DNA of 64,000 nucleotides. It comes from Planctomyces sp. Lineage in GTDB: Bacteria; Planctomycetota; Planctomycetia; Planctomycetales; Planctomycetaceae. The translations under genes were made by a program, and so were the position numbers. Where the stretch lies: assembly GCA_019636235.1 (NCBI GenBank), contig JAHBXW010000007.1:124001-188000 (forward strand), in the 5' to 3' direction. Below, piece after piece: positions 37,247 to 47,590 of this stretch. Every line of letters starts with the position of its first letter. The first letter of the stretch is position 1. The notes beneath the pieces are model-generated. The model made no database searches and was not told the origin of the DNA. It saw nothing but the letters and a program-made list of their open reading frames with translations.

Positions 37247-40200
37247 ATGCGAACGTTCTCGCGGATTTCGGCAGCCGCACTCGCGGCCATGTGCGCGGCC
37301 TCGCTGGGCGGGCTGTCGCTGTTCGCCCAGTCGGACAACGACTCGCAGCCGAAGCAGAACCCGTTCTCGACGACGCCGAAGGCCAACAACCCCTTCTCGG
37401 ACGAGGGTCGCAAGACGACTCCCCGCCCGCCGGCGACGAAGACCGACACGAAGACGACTCCGGCGCCGATTCCCGCCGCGGACCCCGCCCGCCCGCCTGC
37501 CGAAGTCGCCCCTGACGACGGACGCTTGCTGGGCGGGGGACCGGTCGCGCAGGTCCCCTGGACGGTCGTCGCGGATCCCGCGTTGTTCTCGCCGCTCGGC
37601 AATGCGCGCATCGGCATCGCCGTTCCAGGACTGCGCGAGGACGCTGACGCACGAGCGGAACGCACGCGCCTGCGGATTCTGTTTCCGCGGCTGCCGTCCG
37701 CCGTCCTGGGCGTCGGGCTGAATGAGAAAGACACCGACTCCCGGGAGATCTGGGACCTCGAGAACAACCGCCGGCTGGGAACGATCTCTCGCCTGGCCCT
37801 CGAAGGCTCGCGGCTGATCGACATCAGTCCCGACGGCAAGCTGTTCGCCGCCCGGCCGCAGTTCGAGGAATACGTGCCGATCCTCGACGTCGCAAGCGGA
37901 CGGACGATCAAGACGATCCCGCTCGCCGACTTCCGGGCCGGCCTGCTCGCGTTTCGATCGAATGCGGAACTCGTGGTTGCGGAGAGTGTGCGCATCCACG
38001 TGTATTCCGCGGCGGACGGCAAACGACTCCGCGAGATTCCCGTCCGCGACTGGGCCATCGAGGATGGCTGGCGCCTGAGCTCCGGCGGCCGCTGGCTGGC
38101 GCTGCTGCTCCGCAACGACGGCAATCGCAACGGGCTGCGGATCATCGACCTCGACACGGGCGAGACGGCCGGAGAGCTTCGCCTGGCGGGCAGCGAGGGG
38201 GACTGCGTGGACGTGGCGTTCTCCCTTGATGGCCGTCGATTGACGGCGCTGATCGATCATCCCAGAGGACTGCTTCTCGAGACATTTGACGTCGGGAATC
38301 CTGCGACCGTGACGGAGACCGTCGTCGAGGGCTTCCCGCTGGATGATGCGCGGAATTATCAGGGGCCGTTGCTGGAAATCGTGCCTGGGGGCGAGCGCGT
38401 ACTCATCGCCGGACGCGCGCTCGTCGACGTCCGCTCGGGCAACGTTCTTGAAACGCTCGAGCTCAACCTGCCGTTTGCCGTTCGTCCGATCAGCAGCCGG
38501 ATCTACCTGGCCGTCCACAAGCAGCAGGTTCTGACCCACACATTCGGCGAAGCCCCCGACGAGACGATCATCGCGACGCCGCCGGATGCGGCCGATCCCG
38601 CAGCCGACGCGTCCCGAGCCGGACCCCGGCTGGAGGTCGCCGATCGGTCTGGGGCGAAATCCGTCAGGCTTGCGGGAGTCAGCCCCTGGGCCGTCCGCCT
38701 GAAAGATCCGCCTGCGTCGTCGCGCCCGCTCAGCAGCGGCGGGGTCAAGATTCCCTCGGCCCTCGTGCAGAACGTCGTGCTGGGAGCGCAGGATCCGCCG
38801 ACGGCCGTCGTCAGTTATTCCTCGGCCCCCCTGCGGGGGGCCGGCGCGCAGTCGGCCCGCACCTGGATTGAGTCGTTCAATCTGCAGTCCGGCGAGAGCC
38901 TGGGCGTCGTCGAGTTCCCGGTTCCCATGGTCGCTTCCGGGACGTCTCCGGACGCCGTGACGGTGGCCGCAATCGCCGCCGATCCGCGCGGCCGGGTCGA
39001 CGTCTGGGAGGTCCGCGAACGCAGGCATATTGCCGGCTTCCGTCCCGCGGGCGGCGCGGGGGAGGACCTCGTGCCGTGGTTCGCCGAACCCATTGACGCC
39101 GGGCACGTCGCGGTGGCGGTGGGGGGCGAGTTGTCGCTGTGGGCGGTCCCCGAATGCCGGGCGGTTTACACAGCGTCGATCGGCGATGTCCGGCCCGCCT
39201 TCAGCCCCGCGAAGGATCATGTCGCCATCGCCGCGCCCGAGGCGCCGCTGCTCATCGTGCTGGATTCCCTGACCGGCGAGCCGCGCGGATCGGTTCAGTT
39301 CAGCGGCCAGTCAGGCGAACGTCTGTCCGCGGCGGCCTTTCATCATCGCGGTCGCTGGCTCGCCGGGCTGACGAGTTCCTCCAGCGGCGGCGAACTCGTC
39401 GTCGTCGACGTGGCGCAGGGGCGCGACGTCGTCCGCGCGCGGCTGCCCGTCAGCGGGCGCACGCTGCAGTGGTGCGGCGATGATCACATTCTCATCGACG
39501 GCCGCGCGCTTGTGCGGTTGTCCTCCCGGGCCGTGGTCTGGAACTACGAACTCGCGGTCGGCCTGCATCTCCGCGACGCGATCGAAGGCCGGCACTGGTA
39601 TGTCGCCTCGGCCTCCCCGTCCGATCGCAACTACACGCTGCTGGGCGTCGAGCTGCCGGAAGGCTCGGCGGTCAAGCCGATCGAGGACGCCGGGCTCCGA
39701 CAGCAACTGCTGTTCAAGCCGGGCGACGCGATTGAGCTCAACATCGACGCCGACACGCGCACGCCGGGCAGTCCGGGCTCCGCCGTCGTCGACCGGATGA
39801 CAAAGCGCTACGAGACCGCCGGCAGCCAGGTCCGCACGGGGTCATCGACCTGGCTGTTCGCGTCCCCGCTGCAGCCGAATGTTGTGAAGACGACCGCCGC
39901 CGCATCGCCCCCCGCCGGCGGCCCGTCCATCCTGCGTCCGGGACCGCCGCCGCCCGGCGCCATCGCCGCGCTGCGCCCGGAACGACTCCAGCGGGAAGGC
40001 GAGCCGGACTCGAACATCGGCAAGCCGCTGACGAACGTCTGGGAGATTTCGCTGCTCAACAAAGGGGATGTCGTCTGGGAGACGTTCCTGGTTGCCGACG
40101 CGCGTCGCGTACGCTTCGAAACCGACCGGAAGAAGGCGGTCGAGGCGCTGTCCAGCGATCCTGCGGCCGTCCGGCTGGCGCTGGCGGGAGTGCTCGCGCT

Positions 40201-40294
40201 CGATCCGCCGATGTACGGGTTCGCCCCCGGCTCGGTCGAGGGCGCGGGGCTTTCGAATCTCACGCCGCAAGGCGCCGTGCGCGCTTCCCGTTAG
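37247..40294 (+). CDS. Large secreted beta-propeller-like protein
   Basis: This 1015-residue protein has a signal peptide (about 1-28), then a disordered Pro/Thr/Lys-rich stretch to residue 100. The rest is composed of repeated beta segments with WD40-like spacing, such as GSRLIDISPDGKLFAARP, CVDVAFSLDGRRLTALIDH and AAAFHHRGRWLAGLTSS. A second low-complexity Pro-rich region occurs near 900. No catalytic motif is visible. It is probably an envelope scaffold. Its stop overlaps that of the next, convergent gene by 3-4 bases. Confidence 0.75.
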   Translation: MRTFSRISAAALAAMCAASLGGLSLFAQSDNDSQPKQNPFSTTPKANNPFSDEGRKTTPRPPATKTDTKTTPAPIPAADPARPPAEVAPDDGRLLGGGPVAQVPWTVVADPALFSPLGNARIGIAVPGLREDADARAERTRLRILFPRLPSAVLGVGLNEKDTDSREIWDLENNRRLGTISRLALEGSRLIDISPDGKLFAARPQFEEYVPILDVASGRTIKTIPLADFRAGLLAFRSNAELVVAESVRIHVYSAADGKRLREIPVRDWAIEDGWRLSSGGRWLALLLRNDGNRNGLRIIDLDTGETAGELRLAGSEGDCVDVAFSLDGRRLTALIDHPRGLLLETFDVGNPATVTETVVEGFPLDDARNYQGPLLEIVPGGERVLIAGRALVDVRSGNVLETLELNLPFAVRPISSRIYLAVHKQQVLTHTFGEAPDETIIATPPDAADPAADASRAGPRLEVADRSGAKSVRLAGVSPWAVRLKDPPASSRPLSSGGVKIPSALVQNVVLGAQDPPTAVVSYSSAPLRGAGAQSARTWIESFNLQSGESLGVVEFPVPMVASGTSPDAVTVAAIAADPRGRVDVWEVRERRHIAGFRPAGGAGEDLVPWFAEPIDAGHVAVAVGGELSLWAVPECRAVYTASIGDVRPAFSPAKDHVAIAAPEAPLLIVLDSLTGEPRGSVQFSGQSGERLSAAAFHHRGRWLAGLTSSSSGGELVVVDVAQGRDVVRARLPVSGRTLQWCGDDHILIDGRALVRLSSRAVVWNYELAVGLHLRDAIEGRHWYVASASPSDRNYTLLGVELPEGSAVKPIEDAGLRQQLLFKPGDAIELNIDADTRTPGSPGSAVVDRMTKRYETAGSQVRTGSSTWLFASPLQPNVVKTTAAASPPAGGPSILRPGPPPPGAIAALRPERLQREGEPDSNIGKPLTNVWEISLLNKGDVVWETFLVADARRVRFETDRKKAVEALSSDPAAVRLALAGVLALDPPMYGFAPGSVEGAGLSNLTPQGAVRASR

Positions 40295-41652
40295 GCCGCG
40301 CCCCCCGGCCCGGCGTCCTTTGCCGCATCCCCCGCGTCGCCCGCCGTCCGGTCGGGCGAAACGTCCGGCGACGTCTCAGCGGGCGACGGCGATCCCGCCG
40401 CCTGCTCGCGGCGCTCCGCGGCCGCCATCCCGGACAGCACCGGTCCTGCGGTACGACCTGATGCTTCCGACGGCACGTACATCTGCTCGAACGGCGTCGC
40501 GTCCTCGGCGTGCCGCAGCACAAAGTACGCGATCGTCGACATCGTCCAGAAGAAACTGTGGACATAGCCCAGCAGCAGCACGGCGACGATCTGCCGCCAG
40601 AACCCGGCGAAGGCCATCGCGGGACCGGGCAGCGCCGCCTCGGCAGCTGGCGACGACGCGCCGAACAGCGGCGCCTCGGTCAAGGCTTGAACTCCGTCGG
40701 CGCCGAAGCTCGTCGACACCGACCACTGCGCCAGATGCATCGACGCCGCGACGACGGCCAGCAGAAACAGCGTCACTACGACCCCGTACAGCGCGCTCAG
40801 CAGCGTCAGCCAGGCGGCTTGCCACGGACGGCTGAACAGATAGCTGTATGCCCGGCTCATCGCGTCGAACGCGTCGCTCCCCTCGACGCTGATCGTGCAG
40901 TACATCAGCGGCCAGGCCAGCAGCGCCCCCGCCAGGATCAATGCCTGGAGGACTCCCAGGCACAGCGGCACAAACCACGCCGCGCCCAGCAGCGTCGGCC
41001 CCACGGACGGAATGTGCCCCACGAGACCCACAACAAGACTCAGCAGCCAGAAGATCCCGAAACCGATGATCGGCAGCAGCGGGCCGCCGAGGTAGGAGAC
41101 CAAGTGGCCCGTCGAATGTCGCAGCGCCCCCCGCAGGCCGATTGAACCGCGACCGGCGACGTCCAGCGCGGCGATCCGCGCGATTGCGCCTCCGAACACC
41201 GCCCAGACGACCAGCGCCCAGACAAGATTCGTCCAGCCCCAGGCGACATCGCTCCACGACTGGTTCCGGCGGGTCAGAGACACCGCCGGGCTGGCCGTCT
41301 GCCGCCAGGGCTCGGTCAGCACGGACAGCAGTTCGGCGCCTCCGGGAAAGCTGGCGGGCATCGAGGCGACTGGCACGGGTTCGCCGCTGGAAGTTTCGAC
41401 CGCCAGTCCCAGCCAGCTGCGCAGCCATGCGTCCGTCGACGCCACCGGATCTTTGGCCTGCCGCGCTGTCGGCGAGAACGGCAGCCGGTCGAACGCCCAC
41501 TGCCCCGCCCAGAACACCAACAGCCCCAGCACGGCCAGCATCAGCTTGCGCGCGTCGAGCGACATCCGGAAGCCGCGGAACAGCCTCAGCCAGGGCAAAG
41601 TGCGCCGCCAGCGGGCCGCGGGGATCTCGTAGAACTGCTCCTCAAGGGCCAT
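40291..41652 (-). CDS. Polytopic membrane protein of unknown function
   Basis: This 453-residue protein has about six to seven hydrophobic helices (first at 38-53; a cluster at 135-300; last near 370-395) and a disordered Ala/Pro/Asp-rich C-terminus of 60 residues. The repeated segments MSRAYSYLFSRPWQAAWLTL and GALRHSTGHLVSYLGGPLLP are typical of a conserved planctomycete membrane family without a known role. The stop codons of this gene and the preceding plus-strand gene overlap. Confidence 0.72.
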   Translation of the reverse strand: MALEEQFYEIPAARWRRTLPWLRLFRGFRMSLDARKLMLAVLGLLVFWAGQWAFDRLPFSPTARQAKDPVASTDAWLRSWLGLAVETSSGEPVPVASMPASFPGGAELLSVLTEPWRQTASPAVSLTRRNQSWSDVAWGWTNLVWALVVWAVFGGAIARIAALDVAGRGSIGLRGALRHSTGHLVSYLGGPLLPIIGFGIFWLLSLVVGLVGHIPSVGPTLLGAAWFVPLCLGVLQALILAGALLAWPLMYCTISVEGSDAFDAMSRAYSYLFSRPWQAAWLTLLSALYGVVVTLFLLAVVAASMHLAQWSVSTSFGADGVQALTEAPLFGASSPAAEAALPGPAMAFAGFWRQIVAVLLLGYVHSFFWTMSTIAYFVLRHAEDATPFEQMYVPSEASGRTAGPVLSGMAAAERREQAAGSPSPAETSPDVSPDRTAGDAGDAAKDAGPGGAA

Positions 41653-41803
41653 GGCGCGAAGGAGTGAGAGGTCTCGGATTCAGTGCCGGGTGAGCCGGGA
41701 GACTATCGCATCCCCGCGTGTTCGACCAAGCCGCTGCCGTCCTGGCCCGTCTTGCCCGAGTTCCCGCCGGCCACCGAGCCCGGGTTCAGTGCCGCGTCGG
41801 CGG

Positions 41804-42751
41804 CTATCCGCGATCCGAATGCAGCGGCCGCGCGAACACGTCCCGCAGAAAGTCGGCCGTCGCCCCCACCGCAATCTCCACCGCCTTCGGGAACCGGTCC
41901 GGCCGGCGCAGGTAGCCGTGGATCATCCCCCGATGCTCGAAGAACCGCGTCTCCACGCCCGATTCCACCAGCCGCGCCGCGTACGCGCGGCCTTCATCCC
42001 GCAGCGGATCGAACGGCGCGGTCAGCACGAACGCCGGCGGCAGCTCGCGATGATCGTCCGCACGCATCGGCGACGCATCCGGCGATTCTCCCGCCTGCGG
42101 GTCCGGCAGATAGTTGTCCCAGAACCACTCCATCGTCGCGCGCGTCAGGAAGTACCCTTCGCTGTTCTGCGCGTACGAAGGCGTGTCGTACGCATGGTTC
42201 GTGATCGGATACCACAGCACCTGCGCGGCCAGGTTCAGCCGCCGCAAACGCAGCGTCATCACGGCCGCCAGGTTGCCCCCCGCGCTGTCGCCGCATACCG
42301 CGATCCGCCGCGCATCCAGGCCCAGCGACTCCGCTTCGCTGAACACCCACCGCACGGCCGCTTCGCTGTCCACGACGGCCGCCGGGTAACGAAACTCCGG
42401 CGCCAGCCGGTAATCGACGGCCATGACGACCGCGTCCGACAGCTTCGCCAGCCGCCGGCAGAGTGCGTCGTGGCTATCGAGCGAGCCGAGGATCCAACCG
42501 CCCCCGTGAAAGAACACAATCACTGGTTGCGGCGGGTTCGCGGACTCCTGCGCCCGCGTCCGGTAGATGCGCACGGGAATCGGTCCGGCGGGCCCGGGAA
42601 CGTCCGTGTCCACAACGCTGGCCAGCGGTTCCCGCGGACCGGCGGCGACCGCCATCTGGCTTCGAGTGATTTCGATGCTCTGGGCCTCCAGCGGGGGGAC
42701 ATTTCCGCGGGCCAGCAGTTCCAGGTGAGCGGCGGCTTCAGGATCAAGCAT
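41804..42751 (-). CDS. Alpha/beta hydrolase, HSL family
   Basis: This 315-residue esterase/lipase of the hormone-sensitive lipase family has the oxyanion motif FFHGGGWILG, the nucleophile elbow GDSAGG (Ser), the acid FDPLRDEG (Asp) and the base RGMIHGYL (His). No signal peptide is present, so it is cytosolic. Its likely substrates are short-chain esters. The ATG at 42751 (MLDPEAAAHLELLARG) agrees with family starts; an upstream ATG at 42820 would add 23 poorly conserved residues, and neither has a good Shine-Dalgarno. Confidence 0.88.
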   Translation of the reverse strand: MLDPEAAAHLELLARGNVPPLEAQSIEITRSQMAVAAGPREPLASVVDTDVPGPAGPIPVRIYRTRAQESANPPQPVIVFFHGGGWILGSLDSHDALCRRLAKLSDAVVMAVDYRLAPEFRYPAAVVDSEAAVRWVFSEAESLGLDARRIAVCGDSAGGNLAAVMTLRLRRLNLAAQVLWYPITNHAYDTPSYAQNSEGYFLTRATMEWFWDNYLPDPQAGESPDASPMRADDHRELPPAFVLTAPFDPLRDEGRAYAARLVESGVETRFFEHRGMIHGYLRRPDRFPKAVEIAVGATADFLRDVFARPLHSDRG

Positions 42752-42862
42752 GGGGGGAGACGTGAGGGAGAGCTCGAAATCACTGCCAATCAAGGCAATC
42801 GCGGACCGCGCGGGCCGCACCGCGAATCATTCCGTCCGCGACAGCGGCGGGCGATCCGGGAC

Positions 42863-44098
42863 TCACTTGATGACCCGGGCGTCGCCGATGACCACGTGTT
42901 CCAGCGGACCGGGAGACGCGTGTTGCGGCTGCACGCGAATTTCCAGTTCGCGGACTCCCTGGATGTCCACGTCGAGCGGCTGCGGGGCGTCGCTCCATTT
43001 GACGAGCAGTTCCTGCAGGGGCTTGCCATCGCCGGAAATCACGACCTTCAGCTCGGGCGCCGCGCGGGCCAGCTCCGGCGGATTGCCGTCGATGCCGATC
43101 ACCCCCGACAGGCGGCGATACTCACGGCCCACCCGGAACGTCGCCGTCACGCCGGAATGCAGCCACAGCCCCCGCGCGAAATCCCGATTGCCGATCCGCA
43201 GCGGCTGCCCCACCGCGTTCTGATTCTCATGCACGGCGAACACCGAAGGCGGCAGCAGCAGCGATTCCACATGCTGGACTTCGGCCCGCGGCAGCTCCGC
43301 CAGCGACTTCACTTTTCCCAGGGTGAAGTCCAGGGCCGCAACCTGCGAAAGGGGGATCGCCGCTCGCAACTCCCCCGCTCCGCGGACCTGCAGCACATCA
43401 CCGTCCAGCGAGACCTCGCGGGCCATCAGCCGCTGACCGTCCGTCGTCTGCACTTCACTGACGATCGCGCCTCCCGCCGGCGCCTCGCCCGATGCGAACA
43501 CCAGCCCGTACACGCGGTCTCGCGGCACGGGAACCTCGCGATCGCGCACCAGCAGCGTCACCTGCGCGTCCGTCACATCGCCAATCACGCCAGCCACAAA
43601 GTCCAGTGCCTCGCCCTTACGGACAATCAGCAGGTCGTTTCGCGTCTCCCGGCTCGCATACTCGGCCCAGGCCGCCGCGAGATCCTCGACGGCCGCGGCC
43701 AGTCGCACGCTTCGCAGCAGCGTTCCCGGAATCCGCACCGGCCCGAACGACGTCTCCACCGCCGCGGCACGCTGCCGGAACTGGAACGACGTCGCCCCCA
43801 GCCGCGAACCATCCGGCAGGGACACCTCGACGGCCGGCGCCGCGTCCGATGCGGTCGCCCCCTCCGCCGCCGACCAGCGGACCGACTGCACGTTCTGCAG
43901 GTCAAACGCCGTCGTCCCCGCATCTCCGGTCAGCTCGATCCCGGTCGACGACAGCTTCGTCAGTCCGCTACCCGAAATCGACTCGCCGTCCAGCGTTTCC
44001 ACCGTGACGGTGCGGCTCGTCTCGCCCGCCGACGGCGCCTCGTTGTCGACCGGCTGCAGCAGACTCGCCGCCAGCATCACGCACAGGGACGCATTCAT
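42863..44098 (-). CDS. Secreted NPCBM-domain protein
   Basis: This 411-residue protein has a short hydrophobic N-terminus (SLCVMLAASLLQPVD) that may be a signal peptide. The middle contains repeated beta segments with alternating hydrophobic residues (VTVETLDGESISGSGLTKL, SLDGDVLQVRGAGEL). The last 130 residues are an NPCBM domain (FARGLWLHSGVTATFRVG, LSGVIGIDGN, VDIQGVRELEIRV), a carbohydrate-binding beta-sandwich common in planctomycetes. It follows the zinc-ribbon membrane protein by 36 bp on the same strand. Confidence 0.82.
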   Translation of the reverse strand: MNASLCVMLAASLLQPVDNEAPSAGETSRTVTVETLDGESISGSGLTKLSSTGIELTGDAGTTAFDLQNVQSVRWSAAEGATASDAAPAVEVSLPDGSRLGATSFQFRQRAAAVETSFGPVRIPGTLLRSVRLAAAVEDLAAAWAEYASRETRNDLLIVRKGEALDFVAGVIGDVTDAQVTLLVRDREVPVPRDRVYGLVFASGEAPAGGAIVSEVQTTDGQRLMAREVSLDGDVLQVRGAGELRAAIPLSQVAALDFTLGKVKSLAELPRAEVQHVESLLLPPSVFAVHENQNAVGQPLRIGNRDFARGLWLHSGVTATFRVGREYRRLSGVIGIDGNPPELARAAPELKVVISGDGKPLQELLVKWSDAPQPLDVDIQGVRELEIRVQPQHASPGPLEHVVIGDARVIK

Positions 44099-44134
44099 CG
44101 GGAACGTGCTCGCGAAACCGGAAACGGAACGTCC

Positions 44135-45223
44135 CTAGTATCGCTGGTCCAGTTCGCGGAACCAACCGAGCTTTCGCCGATTGGCGTGATACAGGAACCC
44201 CATCAGCGCCATGCACGCCGTCATGGTGAAAAACAGCAGGAACCACGAGGCGAACCCCGAGAACCCCGCCAGCAGCAACGTCGCGATGAACCCCGCCGTG
44301 TCGGACGGCTGCGGCAGAATGTAGCCGACGCCCATCGACAGCAGGACCAGGCCGATCATCACGCCCAGCGTCAGGCCATACTTCAGGGGCAGCTTCAGCA
44401 CCGCCCGCGAGACCGTCCACAGGTTCGCCGCCAGCACCGACGTATGCAGCGCCGCGGAGACCACCGCCATGGGCCACAGGCTCAACATCCCCAGCCACAG
44501 CGCGAGATCGACGGCCGCCGGAACCTCGACGCCCAGAAATCGCGACGCCAGGCTCAACACGGCCAGCGGGCTGAAATGCACGAACGTCCCGCCCAGCATC
44601 AGCCACAGATCGATCATGATCTCGTCCGCGTCATACGCCGCGGCCACCGGCAGGTCCGTTTCGTTCTGCGCCGTCGTCCGCAGCGTCTGAAACAGGAAGT
44701 AGCTGAGATACCCGACGATCATGATCGTCAACACCATCACACCGAGGCCGGACCGCAGCACGAACGGCCCGCTCAACAACATGAAGGGCGCGGCCGTCGA
44801 CATCGGTCCATACAGCATCGACAGCACGGCGATCGTCAGCAGCGACTCTTTCTTCAGCGGGAACAGCACGCCTCGCCGCCAGATGTCGAACAGTTCAGCC
44901 TGCGACTCTCGCGCCGCGGGCTTCGCCTTCTGGCGAGCGGACTTCTCGCGGCGCGGCCGCGCGGCCTGCCTCTCGGAATCCGACGCGGCCGCGCCTGAGA
45001 CCTGAAACACGCTCGCCATGACGCGCCTCTCCGCGACGCGCGTCGCTCCGCGGGAAGGCCGCTCCGACGATCCGCGCTCGCCCGCCGCCAGCGCGATCGG
45101 CGACGCGTCGTCCTCGGGGATCTGCAGAATCCGGCGACACTGACCGCAGCGCGCCCGCTGGCCCGCCAGCTCCAGCGGCGCATCGATGCGCGAACCGCAT
45201 TCGCACAGGACTCGAATCGTCAT
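44135..45223 (-). CDS. Membrane protein with N-terminal zinc ribbon
   Basis: This 362-residue protein starts with a zinc-ribbon module, CECG at residue 8 and CGQC at 26, followed by a disordered Arg/Ala-rich region to about 105 and then six or so membrane helices. Planctomycete proteins of this layout (ribbon plus DUF4013-like membrane domain) have no known function. It overlaps no neighbour and precedes the NPCBM gene, so the two are probably an operon. Confidence 0.75.
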   Translation of the reverse strand: MTIRVLCECGSRIDAPLELAGQRARCGQCRRILQIPEDDASPIALAAGERGSSERPSRGATRVAERRVMASVFQVSGAAASDSERQAARPRREKSARQKAKPAARESQAELFDIWRRGVLFPLKKESLLTIAVLSMLYGPMSTAAPFMLLSGPFVLRSGLGVMVLTIMIVGYLSYFLFQTLRTTAQNETDLPVAAAYDADEIMIDLWLMLGGTFVHFSPLAVLSLASRFLGVEVPAAVDLALWLGMLSLWPMAVVSAALHTSVLAANLWTVSRAVLKLPLKYGLTLGVMIGLVLLSMGVGYILPQPSDTAGFIATLLLAGFSGFASWFLLFFTMTACMALMGFLYHANRRKLGWFRELDQRY

Positions 45224-45763
45224 GACTGGCCCCTGGCTGGTTGATTTGCGATACGTCGATCCTGCCTGCGAGGTCGTCGCGGCAAGCGCCTCCGCGTGTC
45301 GCGAACGGCCGCCCGATCACGCGTCCTGGAACTCAGTCACGAGCCCCGGAAGGGGGACACGCGCCTGGCGCTCGCTGCATGGCCGAACGTCTCGCAGTGC
45401 GAGATGTCGCGAACCTGCAGGCTTACATCGCCCTGACAACGACGGATGTGCTGTCGCGGATCACGCGAAGCCAGGGCATTCCGGCCGGAATCCTGCCGAA
45501 TGCCCGACGCCGAATCGGCGTCCCGGAATTCGCCGCCCCGGGGACGTCGCGACGCTTCTGTTCGCAACAAAAGGCAATGGAGGAGTTTGCAAACAGCCGC
45601 CGCCCGCACGTTCGCGAAGTCCGAAGGAGCGGCCCCCCGTCTGAGGGTCGGGACTCGGCCGATCTCGGACGGCGCGCCGCACGACTCGAAACCGTGCTGG
45701 CCTGCGGTCCCGCATCCGCTACGATGCGCGGTTTCCCTCGACCGCTGAACATGGATTGCGACG
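45224..45763. other. Intergenic region upstream of the ABC-F gene
   Basis: No gene is supported. A plus-strand frame at 45241-45834 has a stretch around LAVRDVANLQAYIALTTTDV that looks plausible, but it runs into the ABC-F start and has no ribosome binding site. TACGAT at 45720-45725 is a weak -10 candidate for the ABC-F gene. Confidence 0.35.
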
Positions 45764-47545
45764 ATGGCTGTGCTGCTGCAGATCAGGAACGCCCACAAGA
45801 GCTACGGCGGCCAGGTGCTCCTGGACGGAGCTGATGCGTCGATCACCGACGACGTCAAGGTCGGGTTTGTCGGCCGCAACGGGACCGGCAAGAGCACGCT
45901 GCTCAAAATCCTGCTCGGCGAAGAAGACCTCGACAGCGGCGATGTCATCCGGCATCCGAAGCTGCGGCTGGGCTATCTCCGCCAGCACGACGCCTTCCAG
46001 CCCGAGGAGCCCGTCCTCGAGTTTCTGATGCGCGACAGCGGCCAGCCCGACTGGAAATGCGGCGAGGTCGCCGGCCAGTTCGAACTCAAAGGCGCCTACC
46101 TGGAAGGGCCGATCGGCAAGCTCTCCGGCGGTTGGCAGACGCGCGTCAAGCTCGCCGCCCTGCTGCTGCACTCGCCGAACCTGCTGCTGCTGGACGAACC
46201 GACGAACTTCCTGGATCTGCGGACGCAGATCCTGCTTGAGCATTTTCTCCGCGGCTACGAAGAGGCCTGCCTGATCGTCTCGCACGACCGCGGCTTCCTG
46301 GGCGCGACGTGCGACCACACGCTCGAACTGGCCCGGGGGAAGCTCACGATGTTTCCCGGAAAGATCGACGCTTACCTCGAAAATCAGGTGGAACGCCGGG
46401 CGCACGACGAGCGGGCGAATGCCGCCGTAATGGCCAAACGCCGCCATCTCGAAGAGTTCATCGCCAAGAACAAAGCGCGGGCCAGCACGGCGACCCGCGC
46501 CAAATCCAAAGAGAAGCAGCTCGAAAAACTCGACACCGTCGACATTGCGGCCGACGAGCCGACGGTCAGCATCCGCGCGCCGCAGGTCGAGCCGCGGCGC
46601 GGGGCGGCGCTCCGCTGCGTCGACGTGACCATCGGCTATCCCGAGCGGACGATCGCCTCGGACATCCGCGTGGATGTCGATCATGGCATGCGGGCGGCCG
46701 TCGTGGGGGACAATGGCCAGGGCAAAACGACCTTTCTGCGGACCATCGTGGACTCGCTTCCCGCGCTGACCGGCGAAGTCCGCTGGGGCCACGGCTGCAG
46801 CGTCGGGATTTATGCCCAGCACGTGTACTCCAGCCTGCCGCCGAAACAGACCGTGCTCGAGTTCCTGGAGAACACCGCGCCGGCCGGAACCAAGATGCAG
46901 GAGGTTCTCAACGGCGCGGCCTCGCTGCTGTTCCGCGGCGGCGATGTGAAGAAGAAGATCTCCGTGCTCTCCGGGGGCGAGCGCGCCCGGCTCTGCCTCG
47001 CCGGGCTGATGCTCAGCCAGCACAACATCCTGGTGCTCGACGAACCCGGCAACCACCTGGACGTCGAGACGGTCGATTCTCTGGCCGAGGCGCTGCTGGC
47101 CTACAAGGGGACGATCATCTTCACCAGCCACGACCGCCACTTCATGAAGCGGCTGGCGACGACGGTCATCGAAGTCCGGGATGGGCGAGTCATCAACTAC
47201 CAGGGGAATTACGACTCGTACGTTTACGCGGTCAACAAGGAGATCGAGGCGGGCGAGCGCGAACTGGCGACACGGATGTCCAAAGCCCCGGCCGAGGCGC
47301 TCGCCGCCCGCGGCAAGCCCGCGAAACGGAACGACCGGGACGCTCGCAAGGAACTGGGCGTGCTGGAAAAGACGATCGCCCGGCTCGACGACCAGAAGAA
47401 GACCGTCAACGCTCGATTGCTGGAGACGACCGACCCGCACGAGGCCATGCAGCTGCACAGCGAACTGGAAGAGGTCCAGCAGCAGCTCACTGAGGCGGAG
47501 GACCGCTGGTGCGCGCTGCAGGAAGAACTCGGCGAGTGGGGCTGA
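45764..47545 (+). CDS. ABC-F family ATPase
   Basis: This 593-residue soluble protein has two ABC domains. Walker A motifs are GRNGTGKST and GDNGQGKTT, signatures LSGGWQTRVKL and LSGGERARLCL, and Walker B motifs LLLDEPTNFLD and LVLDEPGNHLD. Between them lies the charged helical linker (about 230-290, RRHLEEFIAKNKARAST) that reaches the ribosome in this family, and a coiled coil closes the C-terminus. ABC-F proteins act on ribosomes in translation control or antibiotic protection; this one is closest in layout to Uup/EttA-type housekeeping members. The second Walker B has Gly in place of the usual Thr. Confidence 0.9.
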   Translation: MAVLLQIRNAHKSYGGQVLLDGADASITDDVKVGFVGRNGTGKSTLLKILLGEEDLDSGDVIRHPKLRLGYLRQHDAFQPEEPVLEFLMRDSGQPDWKCGEVAGQFELKGAYLEGPIGKLSGGWQTRVKLAALLLHSPNLLLLDEPTNFLDLRTQILLEHFLRGYEEACLIVSHDRGFLGATCDHTLELARGKLTMFPGKIDAYLENQVERRAHDERANAAVMAKRRHLEEFIAKNKARASTATRAKSKEKQLEKLDTVDIAADEPTVSIRAPQVEPRRGAALRCVDVTIGYPERTIASDIRVDVDHGMRAAVVGDNGQGKTTFLRTIVDSLPALTGEVRWGHGCSVGIYAQHVYSSLPPKQTVLEFLENTAPAGTKMQEVLNGAASLLFRGGDVKKKISVLSGGERARLCLAGLMLSQHNILVLDEPGNHLDVETVDSLAEALLAYKGTIIFTSHDRHFMKRLATTVIEVRDGRVINYQGNYDSYVYAVNKEIEAGERELATRMSKAPAEALAARGKPAKRNDRDARKELGVLEKTIARLDDQKKTVNARLLETTDPHEAMQLHSELEEVQQQLTEAEDRWCALQEELGEWG

Positions 47546-47590
47546 TCCCGCAGGGGCGCGACGCGCCTTCGCGCGCGATCGTCGACAATC

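Noticed and set aside
45241-45834. Hypothetical gene upstream of the ABC-F ATPase
   Set aside because: It overlaps the ABC-F start, lacks a Shine-Dalgarno sequence and its second half is shadow-like.
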